64,000 bases of DNA from Eriocheir sinensis (taxonomy: Eukaryota > Arthropoda > Malacostraca > Decapoda > Varunidae), in assembly GCF_024679095.1 (NCBI RefSeq), contig NC_066529.1, positions 4,794,366 to 4,858,365 of the forward strand, written 5' to 3'. Both the position numbers and the translations under genes were made by a program. This document shows, in pieces, positions 22,951 through 35,770 of this stretch (position 1 is the stretch's first letter; the number at the start of each line of letters is the position of its first letter). Under the pieces are notes generated by a model. That model made no database searches. It was not told the DNA's origin and was given only the letters and a program-made list of their open reading frames with translations.

Positions 22951-23262
22951 GATGAGGGCTGTTCGGCAGGGAGAGAACGAGAAGGAAGAAGGGAGGGAAA
23001 CAGACAGGAAGAGAGGGAGGCATGGAGAGATGAGGGCTGTTCGGCAGGGAGAGAACGAGAGGGAAGAAGGGAGGGAAACAGACAGGAAGAGAGGGAGGCA
23101 TGGAGAGATGAGGGCTGTTCGGCAGGGAGAGAACGAGAGGGAAGAAGGGAGGGAAACAGACAGGAAGAGAGGGAGGCATGGAGAGATGAGGGCTGTTCGG
23201 CAGGGAGAGAACGAGAGGGAAGAAGGGAGGGAAACAGACAGGAAGAGAGGGAGGCAGGGAGG
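22951..23262. repeat. Purine minisatellite, four units of exactly 78 bp
   Basis: GATGAGGGCTGTTCGGCAGG starts units at 22951, 23029, 23107 and 23185. Units are almost identical. Since 78 is a multiple of 3, long frames stay open on both strands, but their products are repeated low-complexity peptides. Confidence 0.95.
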
Positions 23263-23765
23263 AAGGAAGGTAAGAAGGGAGGAAGAAAGGGAGGTGAGTA
23301 GGGTGGGTGGTTAAATAGCCAGGCAGGAAGAGAGGAAAGGACGGCAGCCAGACAGGGAGACAGGAAGATATAATGGAAGGAAATAGACAGAGACAGTAGA
23401 GAGGAGGGGAGTCAGGGAGGGAGAGAAGAAGGGGAGGATGGAAGGAGTGAGACAGAGGCAAAGATGGACATGATGGAAGAAAATAGACAGAGAGGCAAGA
23501 AGGGATGGAAGTAGGAAGGAAAGTTAACCAGGTAGGGAGAGAGGGAGAAAGGGAAGGCAGCAAAAGAACAGAGAAGCAGGCAGGGAGGAAGGGAGAAAAG
23601 GTAACCATCCATGGAAAGGGAGAAAGGAAGGGAGGGAAGAGGACAGACAATCAGGCAGGAACGGAGGCAGGGAGGTATATAGGGAGGGAAGGACACCAGG
23701 TAGGGAGAGAGGTAAAAATAGAAGCAAAAGAACAGGAAAGCAAGCAGGGAAGGAGGGAAGAGGAT
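23263..23765. repeat. GGGA/GGAA-rich purine tract
   Basis: Irregular AGGCAGGGAGG-type repeats continue from the 78-bp array. CAGGTAGGGAGAGAGG occurs at 23529 and 23697, suggesting a diverged ~168-bp unit. Confidence 0.75.
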
Positions 23766-24019
23766 CATACGACAGACCCAACCAACAGTGAAGCCTCGAT
23801 GCCACCCACCAACACCAGGCTATGAAACACACTTGAGAATACGAGAGAACTTTTATTTATTCCGGGAAAATGCAGACAATGAAAGCATATACATTCTTGT
23901 TTACACTGGAGTCCCGACAAACAGGAGGACGTCACTGCACGCTCCTCTCACACCCAAGAATCGTCAGTCAGGAAGAGGACAATGATTATGAAGTCGACGC
24001 TTCTTGAAGTCAAACACAT

Positions 24020-24665
24020 TCGCATCCACGTTACCTTTAAAATGACGGACCATGTAAAGAGTTTTTCGTTATTTCGTGCTGTTCCCAAAGGCTTCTCAAG
24101 GGGGTCATCTATCTTATTCCTTCCAAATGCATTCTTTATCGCTAACGAGCCTCAGGAGATGTCAGGAGATAGAAGCGGAGGCAGAGTTTTCAAAGCCAGT
24201 GAATTCATAACGAGAGAAAACTAGACCTTTTAGGGGGTACCATTTCTGTCTATGCTATCCTTCACACGTACGGAGGCACACTTATCGACGTCCAAGAAAC
24301 TGTCATAACTTCCCATAGCACCAATCCTACTATACTTTCCTCAACACGTAACCGGAGTCAATAGATGTAACAACACTAACAAGCCTCAACTGATGTACAA
24401 GATAAAGACTGAGACACAATTACTGACATCCAAGAATTAGCCATAACTTCCCGGAATACAATTTCTACCATACTTTCTTCAGAACGTACCCGGACTCTAG
24501 ATCTGGTAACACTGATGAGCCTCATGTAATATTAACAAAGGTAAGAACAGAGACACAGTTATCGGAGTCCACGAATATGTCATAACTTCTCAGTACACCA
24601 TTTTTACTATTCTTTCCTTAACATGTACCCGGACTTGGCAACGGTGATGAGCCTCAAGTAGGTAG
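24020..24665. repeat. Diverged tandem array, ~135-bp unit
   Basis: TCATAACTTCCC-like blocks lie at 24306, 24440 and 24577, and GAGCCTCA-like blocks at 24149, 24383, 24519 and 24651. Shared parts include ACACGTA-CCGGA and GACACA-TTA. Unit spacing is 132-137 bp. The leftmost unit is distorted. Confidence 0.8.
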
Positions 24666-24979
24666 GGGAGTAGAGTAGAGTAGGAGTAGAGGCTGAATTA
24701 GTAACACTTTCGGAGCACCTTTTCTTGCAGGTGACGAGAGGTAATCTGCCGTGATGCCCTCTACCTTTTCCTGTATGGTTTAATGATGCCTCGCTCCGCT
24801 TCTTCTTCTTCTGTACAATGACACACACACACACTTCTATCGTCTATTTATACCTCCTTCTCTCTTTCAGTTCCTCGTTTTTGGTTCTAGATTTCTGCGT
24901 AGACACCTTGCTCTTCTGCTAATCGTTTATATATAGAGAGTTCTTCAACAACTCTCCACCTTTAAATTATGTAATGCCA

Positions 24980-25013
<34 letters not shown>
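24980..25013. repeat. TC microsatellite
   Basis: About 34 bp of perfect TC. Confidence 0.9.
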
Positions 25014-25014
<1 letters not shown>

Positions 25015-25369
25015 AGGTTTACAATGTTATATAAAAAAAAAAACCTTCACCATATCATGTCAAAATGCTTCCAAATGTCATCTATACACCTTATTTGGAA
25101 GTAAACACACCTCCTTTTTAACCTTTTTCTCAACCCTTTTTACCGACGCATTGCAATATCTTCCTGGCTATCATGTACTGAATAATATAGTTTCCTTTCT
25201 CACCCTCTCGACCTCTCCATTACATAACTTTCGTCACCGTTGCTATGCGGACAAAAAATATATACCCACATTATTTGGTAGCCCCTTTCCGCCACGTGGG
25301 AGGAGAGTGGAAGGAGAGGAAGGAAGGAAGAGGGGAATATAAGGTCAGCTAACGGAGACAGAGAGTAAA

Positions 25370-26075
25370 CAGTGAGAAAGGGAGAGCAGGGAGTAGGGGA
25401 AGAGGTGGCGAGGTAGGGGAGTGAAAGGTAAACAAGGATATAGAGGAAAGAAGGGGAGAATAAAGGATTAGGAAGAGTAGTAGATAGTCGAGTAGGGGAT
25501 GGGGTGGCAGGAAAGGAGTGTTAAGGGAAAGGAAGGAGAAAGGGAAGTAAGGGATAAATTTTCTAAATGAAGGATAAGGGAGGAAGAGAACGGTGTAGAG
25601 AATGAACTGGTGGGGAAGAAGGTAGGGTGAAAGTGCAGGAGAGGTAAGGAGGGAATGAACTGGCGGGGATGACAAATGAAGGGCAAGGAGCGAAAAGAGG
25701 GAAGTAGGGGAAGGAAAGTGAAGAGTGACGGAGGAAAGGAAGGAGAGAGGGGAGAACGTAAGCAGGGAATGACTTTGCGGAGATGAAGAATGAAGGGTTA
25801 CGAAGGAAAAGAGGTGAGTAAGGGAAGGAAAGTGGAGAGTGACGGAGGAAAGGAAGGAGAGAGGGGAGAAAGTAAGCAGGGAATGACTTTGCGGAGATGA
25901 AGAATGAAGGGTCACGAAGGAAAAGAGGTGAGTAGGGAAGGAAAGTGAAGAGGGGAGAGTGGGGAAGGAACTGACGGAAAAGAAGAATGGCGAAAAGAGG
26001 GAAGTAGGGGAAGGAAAGTGGAGAGTGACGGAGGAAAGAGGGGAGAAGAGTAGGAACTGACGGAGAAGAAGAATG
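25370..26075. repeat. Purine-rich tract with ~114-bp tandem units
   Basis: AGTGACGGAGGAAAGGAAGG at 25724 and 25838 starts two near-identical 114-bp units that include GACTTTGCGGAGATGAAGAA. Partial units follow to about 26060. Confidence 0.85.
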
Positions 26076-26289
26076 ACTCGCATCGGACGTTAAGGTTACC
26101 AAGTCCAAATTAATTAAAACCAAGGTAGATCGATACTTTTGTCCGCAGCTGTACACTTAATTACCTTCCCCCACCGTCCACCTGAACACCACCTGCAGGC
26201 TCGCACGCTAGCTGCCCTATGCCCCTATACACACACGTGGCGGCGCCCCTCACGCTAAGGCCCCTACGCGAGTCTCCTAAGCCCAGCAC

Positions 26290-26475
26290 GCCCGCCGCAT
26301 TACCTGCTAATCCACACCTGACTCCCACCGCTACACAATCATTGAACACCTGCCTCTCATCTCTGCACAATCTCTTAACACCTGACTCACCGCTACACAA
26401 TCATTGAACACCTGCCTCTCATCTCTGCACAATCTCTTAACACCTGACTCACCGCTACACAATCCCTTAATATAT
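26290..26475. repeat. Tandem repeat, 62-bp unit
   Basis: CGCTACACAATC occurs at 26329, 26391 and 26453. Units share GAACACCTGCCTCTCATCTC and CTGCACAATCTCTTAAC. Confidence 0.9.
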
Positions 26476-26995
26476 GACTCTCTCCTTTACACAAGCACTT
26501 CAGACCCTCCTACCTTTGAGAACTTTGAGAACGACTCTACAAAACACGCATATGTATGATTATAGCCAGAGAAGAAGAGAATTTCCGGCTCTTTTTTATA
26601 CATGAATTATACATGAATTGAGCATTGAAACAAACACCAATAAAAATAATGATAATAATGATGATAATAACGACAATAATTAAGTTTTAGCACCTCATGA
26701 GTATATACACACTCCTATAGTCCATTAACCCTATAAAAGGTATATAGTAACTGTCTAGTGGCACTTAATCTCAAATTTTTCTTATTCTTTTTTTCCGCGG
26801 GTAAACATGGTGTGCGGCGGAGGTGCGGGAGGGAAATATATGCGCCGTATATCGCCATCCGGGAAGGGCCGAGCCGAGCGAGCGGAGTAGCGGCAGCGTA
26901 AACACGGTCTCAAGGAACCTGCGCTCGACCTGTGACAAACACCGACGGAATATACGAGGTCGCGGGGCAGCCATTACGAACGATACAAAAAAATA
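26476..26995. other. No gene seen; GC-rich patch at 26840-26990
   Basis: The left part is AT-rich. The right part is CpG-containing and GC-rich (GGGCCGAGCCGAGCGAGCGG) next to the next purine tract. It could be a promoter or an exon but has no recognisable coding signal. Confidence 0.35.
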
Positions 26996-26999
26996 TATT

Positions 27000-27960
27000 C
27001 GACGTCAGGAAGGGAGGAAAGGGGAAAGGAGGGAAGGCGGTGTGGAGCTGGTTATGAAAGGGGCCGCGGAGGAAGGGAAGAAGGGAGGGAAGGAGAAGGA
27101 AGGGGAGAGAAGAAGGAGACGAGGATGTGAGGCAAGTAAGGAAGGAAAGAAGAAAATAAGTAAGGAACAAAAGAAAGATGGGGGAAAGGCTGTTTTGGAG
27201 GAAAGAAGGGAGGGAAAGGGAAGAAAGGGGAGAGAAGGAGACGAGGATATGAGGCGAGGAAGGAAGAAAGAGAGAAAAAAGAAAATATTGAAAAAGAAAG
27301 GAGGAAAAATAGGTTGTGGCTTTAGTAACTGGAAAAAAAGGAAAAGAAGAGAAGGAAAAGGACATGGAAAAAAAGAGGAAAAAGCCAAGGAAAGTAAGGG
27401 GATATGATACGATGCTTGGTGATGGTGTGTTCCTGGTTAGGGAATGCGAGGGGAAGGAAGGAGGGAGGGGTAAAATGAAGGTAGGGAAAGGGAGAACGAG
27501 AGAAAATAATAGGGAGACTTGGAGGTGTGGATTTCGGGGAAGGGAGAGGAAAAGGGAAGGTAGGAGAGGGAGCATAGAAGAGAATAGGGAGGGTTGGAGG
27601 AGGGTTTGAAAGAGAGGAGAGGAAAAGAAAAGGCAAGGAAGGAATAGGAGAAAGAAAACAGGTTGGGTTGACTGGATTTCGAGGAGGGGAGAAGAAAAGG
27701 AAATATATGGAAGAGAGAGTAAACGTGAAGGGTTGGCGGAGGGTTTGGAAAAAGGGAGAGGAAAAGAAAAGGTAAGGAAGAAGAAATAGGAGAAGAAAAC
27801 AGGTTAGGTTGACTGTGGATTTCGAGGAGGGGAGAAGAAAAGGAAATATATGGAAGAGAGAGTAAAAATGAAGCGTTGGCGGTGGGTTACTAGCTGGAGG
27901 GAAGAGAGGCAGGAAAAAGAGAGAGCAAAAGGAGAATCTGAAAAAGGGGCTAAAAAGGAA
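27000..27960. repeat. Purine-rich tract with ~143-bp tandem duplication
   Basis: The phrase TTTCGAGGAGGGGAGAAGAA lies at about 27677 and 27820, a spacing of 143 bp. A third, diverged copy covers 27510-27650. Another duplication (GAGGATGTGAGGC at ~27121 and GAGGATATGAGGC at ~27243) has a unit of ~122 bp. Confidence 0.85.
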
Positions 27961-27990
27961 GGACTCAAGAAGGCTCTCTTAACACGCGGC

Positions 27991-28183
27991 CAACGTTACC
28001 AGAGTGTCGTACACAGCCCGTTATTTTTACCGATTTCTGACCCAAAACCGTCTCCTGGGCCCTAATAACGAGATTCATTCATACTTATCGATAAAATAGT
28101 TAATTCCTGATGCTTCTTGGCAATAGTTATGCGTCAGAAACCGGTAAATACGATGCTCTGAGTACGATAATCTGGCAACGGTG
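27991..28183 (+). mobile_element. TIR element family 1, copy 2 (MITE-like)
   Basis: This 193-bp copy has the same orientation and internal sequence as copy 1, including the stretch CTTGGCAATAGTTATGCGTC and the GAAACCGGTAAATAC segment. It ends TCTGGCAACGGTG. Flanking octamers do not match well here, so a target duplication is not supported for this copy. Confidence 0.8.
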
Positions 28184-30055
28184 GCCACGCCTCGTCACAC
28201 CGCCAGATGAGGCAAGGCGGCGGAGCACTCGGCTGGGTTACGGCGCGCCTCGAGGACTCGGAATCTGCGCCCCGGTCATCCATAAATATTCCCCGACTCT
28301 TGCCCACTTAGAGGAGGCGGAAAAGGAAGAAACTCTGAGCGCGGGGATAATCCGTTCCCAGAGAAAAAAAAAGATGCGTGTGAACTCGGAATTGTTTGAA
28401 AAAGAGGTGAACCGTTTTAGATCATTTAGGTGGAAATGGGAAGGTTCCAAAAAGGGGTAAAATGTTTTGTTAGAGTTTCCGGTGTTATGTTTGGTGGAGG
28501 TCAGTATTGCATTTGTTTTTTTCTATCAGCTGATGTTTGTTTTATTTTGTTTTTGCCTCTTGAAAGTCTCCGGGGAAAGGACATTCATTGCATTACGTTT
28601 TTTGTGCATATTAAAAGGTTCCAAATTAACACAAGCAAGGAGCAAGGGATGGAGTGGAGGAAAACAAAGAAAGGAATGGAAGGAGGAGGAGGAGGAGGAG
28701 GAGGAGGAGGATCAGCATTTGGATTAGGAGGAGAAAGACAAAGGAGGCGAAAAAGAGAACTATTATTTTTTTGTTTTCCTTAACCCCTGACTTCTGGTGA
28801 CACTTTCTGTAACTCTCTTCTCGCAGCCTTCGACAATTTTACTCAACCAAGGCAAAATTTCATGTGTCTAAAGTTAAATCAATTCTGCTTCTCAATTTCT
28901 GGTAGACGTATTTTATTTCGTTATAAGAGACATACTTCAGGTGACTTTATTTACCAGATAGAAACACCACAGTAAAGTTAATCACACGAGGTTTACTTTT
29001 TCCCTCTTATAGTTTTTATTTTTATCCTCCACAGCGTTTGATAATGAAGTTTGCAAGATCCAGGTGTGTGTGTGTGTGTGGGGAGGGGTGAGGTGGGAGG
29101 TCAAACACATTCCAGGATTATTATTTTTTGGGTAAGTTTCCGCTTCCTGTTTTTTTTTCATCACCTTTTATATTTCTTTTATCAGAGGATGTTTGATTTT
29201 CCTCCTCGTTTTCCTCCGCCTTGAGCTCCGGAAAGGACAGCAAATGAAGGAACGGTCCTCGTATATCTTCGGCGAAGGTTCTTAATGCAATGCGCTTGGC
29301 TTGCTTTCTTTTACAGGACGTCGCTTCTTGTTATGACTCTCACTGCTTTGAACTCTGAACTTAAAGGCTGGGGCGGCTGGTTTATATATATATTTTTTTC
29401 TTGGAGGCGTATAATTAAGAACGTAATGCACTTTCTTACGCCGAGGGAAATTCACGTGGGCAAGGGATGAAATGGCTCTGTTTGATGTTCTTAAGAGACT
29501 GGTGGTGGTGGTGGGAAGTGGTTGTGGAGGCTTGTGGATGCGATGGCGGGCAGCAGCATCAGTGTAGAGCGTCGTGAAGCGTTATGGTGTGTGTTTAAAA
29601 TGAAGTTGCGATGAGTTTAAAGTTTGCATGTGGAATTCTAAGATGAGGGAAGTAGTTTAGGATTAGTTTTAAGTAGAGTAGCGTTGGTTTAAGCTTTCAG
29701 ACAAGTTCCAAAGGCGAGTTTTAAGAGAATTCGTCTTAAAAGTGTTGAGTTTTAAGAGGACTTTTAAAGGGAGTGTAAAATCAAGATGAGAGGAATCGTT
29801 TTAAAATTTCTCTTCTTTTTATCCTTTTTACCGAGGTCACTAACAAGATCCCAATATAGTCTAATTCCGTTTTCCTTTCATACTTCTCACTCCATTGACC
29901 AACAAGCTTATTTAGTTTTAACGATGTTTTTGAGGAAAGAAAGAAAAGAAAGGGCAGTTAACTTGTGCGGGCGATTAATTCATTCATTCAAGGATTCATT
30001 AATTATCAAACATTGTGGAAGAGATATATCAATCAGAATGAACGTGTGTCTGTGT
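28184..30055. other. No gene assigned; mixed sequence
   Basis: A GC-rich patch at 28190-28345 is followed by AT-rich DNA, a GGA repeat at 28682-28711 and short GT runs. No domain is recognisable in any frame. Confidence 0.35.
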
Positions 30056-30127
<72 letters not shown>

Positions 30128-30160
30128 TTAACTGTGCCGCGCGAAATATCAATCAGAATG

Positions 30161-30207
<47 letters not shown>

Positions 30208-30225
30208 TTAACAGTGCCGCGCCGG
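30023..30225. repeat. Duplicated TG microsatellite with its flanks
   Basis: ATCAATCAGAATGAACGTGT precedes TG runs at 30027 and again at 30150. GTGATTAAC-GTGCCGCGC follows each run (30124 and 30205). The unit (flank + TG + flank) is therefore tandemly duplicated, with different TG lengths. Confidence 0.9.
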
Positions 30226-31390
30226 GCTTGAAGACATCGCTCGGGGGTCACGGCTTTCACCACAAACGGGCATCAGCAGCACGAGCCAGCCATCCTTGGA
30301 GTGCCGAAGAGAACTCATTACCGAAGGCGTCAGAAGCGGCTGGCTGGATCCCCGGGGCCATGTGTGAAGGGAGACCGGGTGGGGAGGCGCTGGGAGATGT
30401 TGAGGAATCGGAAGGAAGGAGTGGATGGGAATGGGGAATGACAGGAGGAAGCGCAAGACTGGGGAGGAGGGAGACAGAGTGAGTAGTTGGGGAGTATATG
30501 GGAAGTGTAAGAGGACGAAGAGGGGGATAGGTGAGGGGAAGAGCAATGAGGTGGGGTATGTTGGACGTGTATGTAGGAGGTAAGGGCTGTTGGAGTGGGA
30601 TATGAGGCGAAGTGAGATGGATAAGGGTGAATATCAGGAGGAAGAAGGGAGTGTATGGGGTGTACTGAAGTGCCTAGGGGTGTCATGGCGGACTGGTATG
30701 AGGTAGGGAGGCAAGGAGGGACGTGAAAGAGATGAGAAGATATGGTGAATTGACGTAAGGTATCTCAGGTGGGGGATGGGACTGTATGGACTGTTAGGGT
30801 AAGTGCGTAAGTGTTGGGGAAGGACGGGGCGAAGTAGGGCGACGGAGAAGGACCTTGTGTGGGGGTGGGAAGGTAAGGTGTGGAGGAGTTTGGGGTTCGT
30901 ATCGGGGAGAGAGCGACTAGGGATGAATGACAAAGGCTGTTCTCTCTTTGTCCCGAGCGGCAGACACGGGGCCGGGACATACAAACAAGCCCATTATCCA
31001 AAGAAAGGAAAAGAAAGGACCTCCTACGTGTTTGGCCATCAACTCCGAGGGCTTCATTAGGTCCCTTTTAAGGTTTGTTCAGGACGCCGGGTGAAAAACA
31101 GCGCCAGAGTCCTTCGAAGCGAGAGGAAGCTAAGAAAAAAATATACTTGGGTACGAGATATAATCCTCAGCTTAGAATGGGAGCCGATTAGACGCGAGGG
31201 AAAAACTATGATAGGTTGAGAAAACTTGCTCGGGTACGGAATATCTTCTCGACTTAAATTGGCAATAGTTTATATAATCCATGAGAGCGCTTCCCTGTGA
31301 TTCCTCCGTCGGTTTTCCTGGCAATACGGCATCTCCCATCTGCGTATATACACCTGGTCAAAGATAATTACACTAGCTCACCTATATATC
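30226..31390. other. No gene assigned; GC-rich patch then G-rich sequence
   Basis: A CpG-containing patch (30208-30380) leads into a GA/GGGA-biased stretch. Open frames on both strands lack recognisable domains. Confidence 0.35.
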
Positions 31391-31414
31391 CACACACACA
31401 CACACACACACACA
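31391..31414. repeat. CA microsatellite
   Basis: Short perfect CA run. Confidence 0.85.
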
Positions 31415-34400
31415 CGACTACCAGGAATACTAGAACTCCTTAAGTGGAAGCAACTTTAGTGTTACTTTCAAGGCATTTAGCACCACCTTGAGATAAAAAA
31501 TAATATAATGGAGACAAAGATAATTATACTCGTTTCGCCGAACTCTCCTCCGTAAACAATGCTGTCGAGAGGTACCTGGAAACACACACTCAAGAATGAT
31601 CACGCCACGCACGGCCACATATTCTTCTCAACCCTCGCCTTCCCTTATTCTCTCTCTCTCTTCGCTTTCTTTTGCTATACCAATGCCCCTACACCTAGTT
31701 ATTTTTACCTACGGCTAGCTACTCGCATCTTTTGTTTGTTTGTGTGTATGTGTGAGGGCCAATATGTATGCCTCAGTGCCTGTATGTGTGCGTATATGTG
31801 TGTTCGTATTCTTGTATGTATGAAAGTGTAATTAAAAAAACTTCGTAGACAGAGGTGTTGACTAGCACTTCTATTACCGCGCTGTATAAAAGGGTTGCGT
31901 TGACTCTACCGAATAGCTTGTACACGATGGTAAGGCGCTTCCCCCTGACGCCGGCCCGCGGGGGAAGGTACTGACCCACGCCTGTTCGTCCACCGTCACT
32001 GCCTCCCAGCCGCCAAGGCGTCACGGGCTGCTGCTGAGGGATCGTTGTTTTGGCCAAATTCTAAAGCCTCTGTTTTTAGTGTCCAGCCTCTGCTCCACTT
32101 TAATGGCCGTGCGGAAGGTTTTGCTAGTGAGGTATACTTCAATAGACGAAAAACATAACATGATAAATTACCCGGAAAACTAATAACAGAAATCATTAAT
32201 CTTGTACTGCAGTGTTCACAATATGACAACAGCTATAAAATCCACCTTTTTTAAATTGGTCTTTGAAAATCCTTTCCCATATTAATTGAAACAGTTTTGA
32301 TTAGACGACTTTGTTCATAATATGCTTTAAGAGCTAAAAAAAAAAAAAAAAAGAAAAAAAAAATCCAATCATCTTTAAAGTCCGTGTACAAAATAATTAT
32401 CCAAATTGGATGAAACTATTTTTTTAAAATACTACAAGTTCCGAAACTGTAAACATAAAACGAAGTCTGCAATGGAATGAAAAGGTGCGGGAGGCTGGTT
32501 TCACTACAGCAGTCGGGAGCCCGCGACGCTACGGTGAGGGAGAGCGCCTGGAGGCCACGCTCGCTGACAACAAAAAAATGACGAGCCCGGCGCGTGAGGC
32601 ATCCTACGGAGACACAACACCCTACAGACACACAGACCTCATCGTGCCAGCCCGCCCCCGAAGCAGCGCGTCCCGATAAGGCGTTCAATCACTCCTAATC
32701 AATAATTAATTTAGTTGAAATCTCGTGTACCCGCCACTGACACCGACATCTTAATTAATTGTCCCACATTAATTGACGCCAGATTCATCTCCGTCTCGCC
32801 CTCACCTTCTCCCCTTCCTCCTCCTCCTCCTCTTTCTCTCCCTCCCCTTCCCGAACCAATAATTTGTCTTCCTTGCCTTTTTGTAGCTTCTTTCCACTCA
32901 GTCTCGTTTCCTCCGTTTTTCGTGCGCTCCTTTTGATTTCAGTTTTCCCTCTTCCCAATATTGCTCCTTCCCGTTTTCCTCGTCCTCCTCCTTAATTACG
33001 CTGCCTACCTTTTTACAGCTTCCTATTCACTCTTGTCCTCCTGTATGTCAGCTCTCCCTCCCTTTCCTACCAGTCTTTTTCTACCTAATACTGTCTCTTC
33101 TTTCCCTCATTTTCCTTGTATTTCTTTCCGCTTATCCTTTTTAACGTTACCTCTGACCTCTCATGCCTTAATATAAAGATTGGAATGCCCTCTAACTCTA
33201 TTCCTGTTTTCTCCTTTTACGTGCTGTCTTGCCTTGAACTAACAATAGACCTCCATTCCTACTCCTTTTCCTACTCGTAATCCCTCTCTTTTACTTCCTT
33301 CCTTCTTAATTGAACCCCCCAACTCCTATCATGTCCTGTCATATTTTATCATGCAGTTCTTCTCCTTCCAAACATTGTAACTCCTCTCCCTTCTAACTTT
33401 CTTCCGTCTTTCATTTCCATTATCTTTACTCCACCTCCGTTTCCTGCCTTGTCATGTGATCTTTCATAAAACAGCCTCAGACATCCTATTACCGTTCCTT
33501 TTCCATTATTTTCTTATCTCTGTTTCCTTTCAGTTATTCCTCTGGTATTTCTGTCTTAATTCCCTTCATCTATCCCTCCTGCCGTCTATCTGCCAGGTTC
33601 TGCAGTAGGGCACGGAGCACCCTACGGCTGTTTCTATGCTCCGTTTCCGTTTCTCGCTTCAGGAGCTTCCAACTTGTCGCATCTGATATCCAAACCACGC
33701 CAACACGAGTCACACGCCTCGCCACACCGCGCACCAACGCTACCTCAGCACACCTGGTGAGAATAACACTAATTAACCTCGACAACACCTGAACGAATCT
33801 TCTAATTATCACAAAACCTTAGTTGACTGACTTAGTACTATTTTAATGATTATTATTATAAGTATTATTATTATTATTACCAACTAAAAGCACAAATCGT
33901 ACTTAGTTACATCTTGTTTTTGGTTTTATTTATTTTTTCTAAGAATTTCCGTACATGGGGGTAAAAAAATATTTCACTTTTGACAGATTTAGAATAAAAA
34001 TAAAAGCAAATCTTAACGCTAGTCTCGTGGAGGTGACGCCGACGCGCTCCTTGCTATCACAAGTATTTGTATGTAAACCGTGCACACACACACACACAGA
34101 GAGGGAATAGTAAAATGGTCCAAGATATTTACATGCGGAGGGAAAGTATATTACACCCAAAGTAATGACGTCACGAGAAACTTATCATCGGTAACTAAAC
34201 GATACAAACCTTCGAGAAACACTAAATACCTCAGTAATACATGAAGAAACAAACCTTCACACAACACAGTGATGACGGTTACTGAATACTGACGAACACT
34301 CGGAAATGCCATGAATTATCGGAATAGTGAATGCCTTACAAAATGCTCCATGGTTGAGAGGCCACGAAAGGCTTGGGTGGTGGCCGATAAATGTCATTAT

Positions 34401-35762
34401 AACGCTGGAAAAATGTTCGTAAAATGCCGAGATACACCACTGAATGCCATTGAAAAGCTGGAGAGAAAATGGCAGTATTGAAGCGATGTGAGACAGAGAA
34501 TGATGAGGTGTAAACATTAACGTGACGGAGCTAAACGTCTTCCTAAAGGCCTGAATGAAAGTGAATGTCCCGTCGTGTGGACTTGAGGATCCAGCCCCAG
34601 AGGAACATCAAGGGAGGGAGTGAGGGCTCTGAGGCCTGGCTGAACGCTGCTTTCCTCACCTTCTCGAGTACAGGAAGATTCAAGAGGCAGCGGCCGGAAT
34701 ACAGAGGCGATGAGGCTTAGATGACCGCTGCTTCCTTCTTCCTCAGCTCATGTATGGAAGGCAGAGAGGCAGCGTCCGCCACTTATGGGTCTTTACATCT
34801 TCCTTATGAGGTACCGAAGACTATCAAACAAGGACGAGCACGGAATCATTACCTTATTACACCCGACCCACACAGACCGATCAGCCACACAGCATATCGT
34901 TAACCCGACATTGCCTATTATCCTCTACCAAGAATCCGTATAGAAAGACCACTCTTCTATCACTAAACACCCCAAAAAACACACCACCAGGACCCACGTC
35001 GCCGGCTACAAACCAGTTATATTCATGTGGTCGGCGGCATCGGTCCCGGCCACTCAGGGCTCATTGAGTGTTGGAGTCAGCTGGTGTGTGTCTGGCTGAA
35101 GGGTCTGTATGGCTTCTGCTCCTCGTTGTGTCCTCAGCCGCTTGCATGGGCTCCCGATATCCACCGACCATTTCATACCCAAGGGCGTGAATATACTAAA
35201 GTAATTGCTATTCCTATTTTGTTCCATCATGGGCAGTCTTTTAGTTTGGTTTTTGTTTCCAAGATAAATTCAATGAACTCACTCCTATTCGTGAACTTGC
35301 CGGGAAAAGGCGAAAAATGATCACCATCCTATTTGCCCCCCAAAATATTACTTTCTATCAATGACCCAAATACATAGCGAGAACACTATCCATCGACGCC
35401 TTCCTAATTAACATGAGGACAAACTTTCAATGCCTTAACCTTATACACTTTCCATTATGATCCCAAAACACCACTACAAGGACACTCCCCACCGACTCCT
35501 ACTTCTCCTTTTCCCTTCACTACTAAAGCTGAAACTACATTACCACTACGTTATCACATGATTTCCTGCTTTCACGATAAATAAGAAAAAAATCATCGGT
35601 ACTCTTCAAGGGCATTATTTCCTTGTTAAGGCTGAATCAGAAGCACGAACGTGAGTACAAATGGTAAATCCGTAAAGTGGGCGTGACACAAGACCATTTT
35701 CTGGCAGATTTTGGTTTTGGTCTTCCAGCACGAGCGTCTTGGGGTGTAGAATCACTCCGCGC
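31415..35762. other. Most complex non-repetitive region; no gene assigned
   Basis: About 4.3 kb with few microsatellites. GC-rich islands occur at ~31930-32060, 32480-32680 and 33590-33760, separated by AT-rich DNA and C/T-biased sequence (32760-33560). One splice-flanked open segment at 33663-33756 is a weak exon candidate. No protein family was recognised. Confidence 0.35.
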
Positions 35763-35770
35763 CTCTCACC

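Noticed and set aside
22951..23262. CRISPR-like regular repeats
   Set aside because: Units are contiguous with no unique spacers, and the genome is eukaryotic.
22898..23832. Overlapping repetitive-protein frames on both strands
   Set aside because: They follow from the 78-bp period being divisible by three; no start context, domain or splice signal supports a gene.
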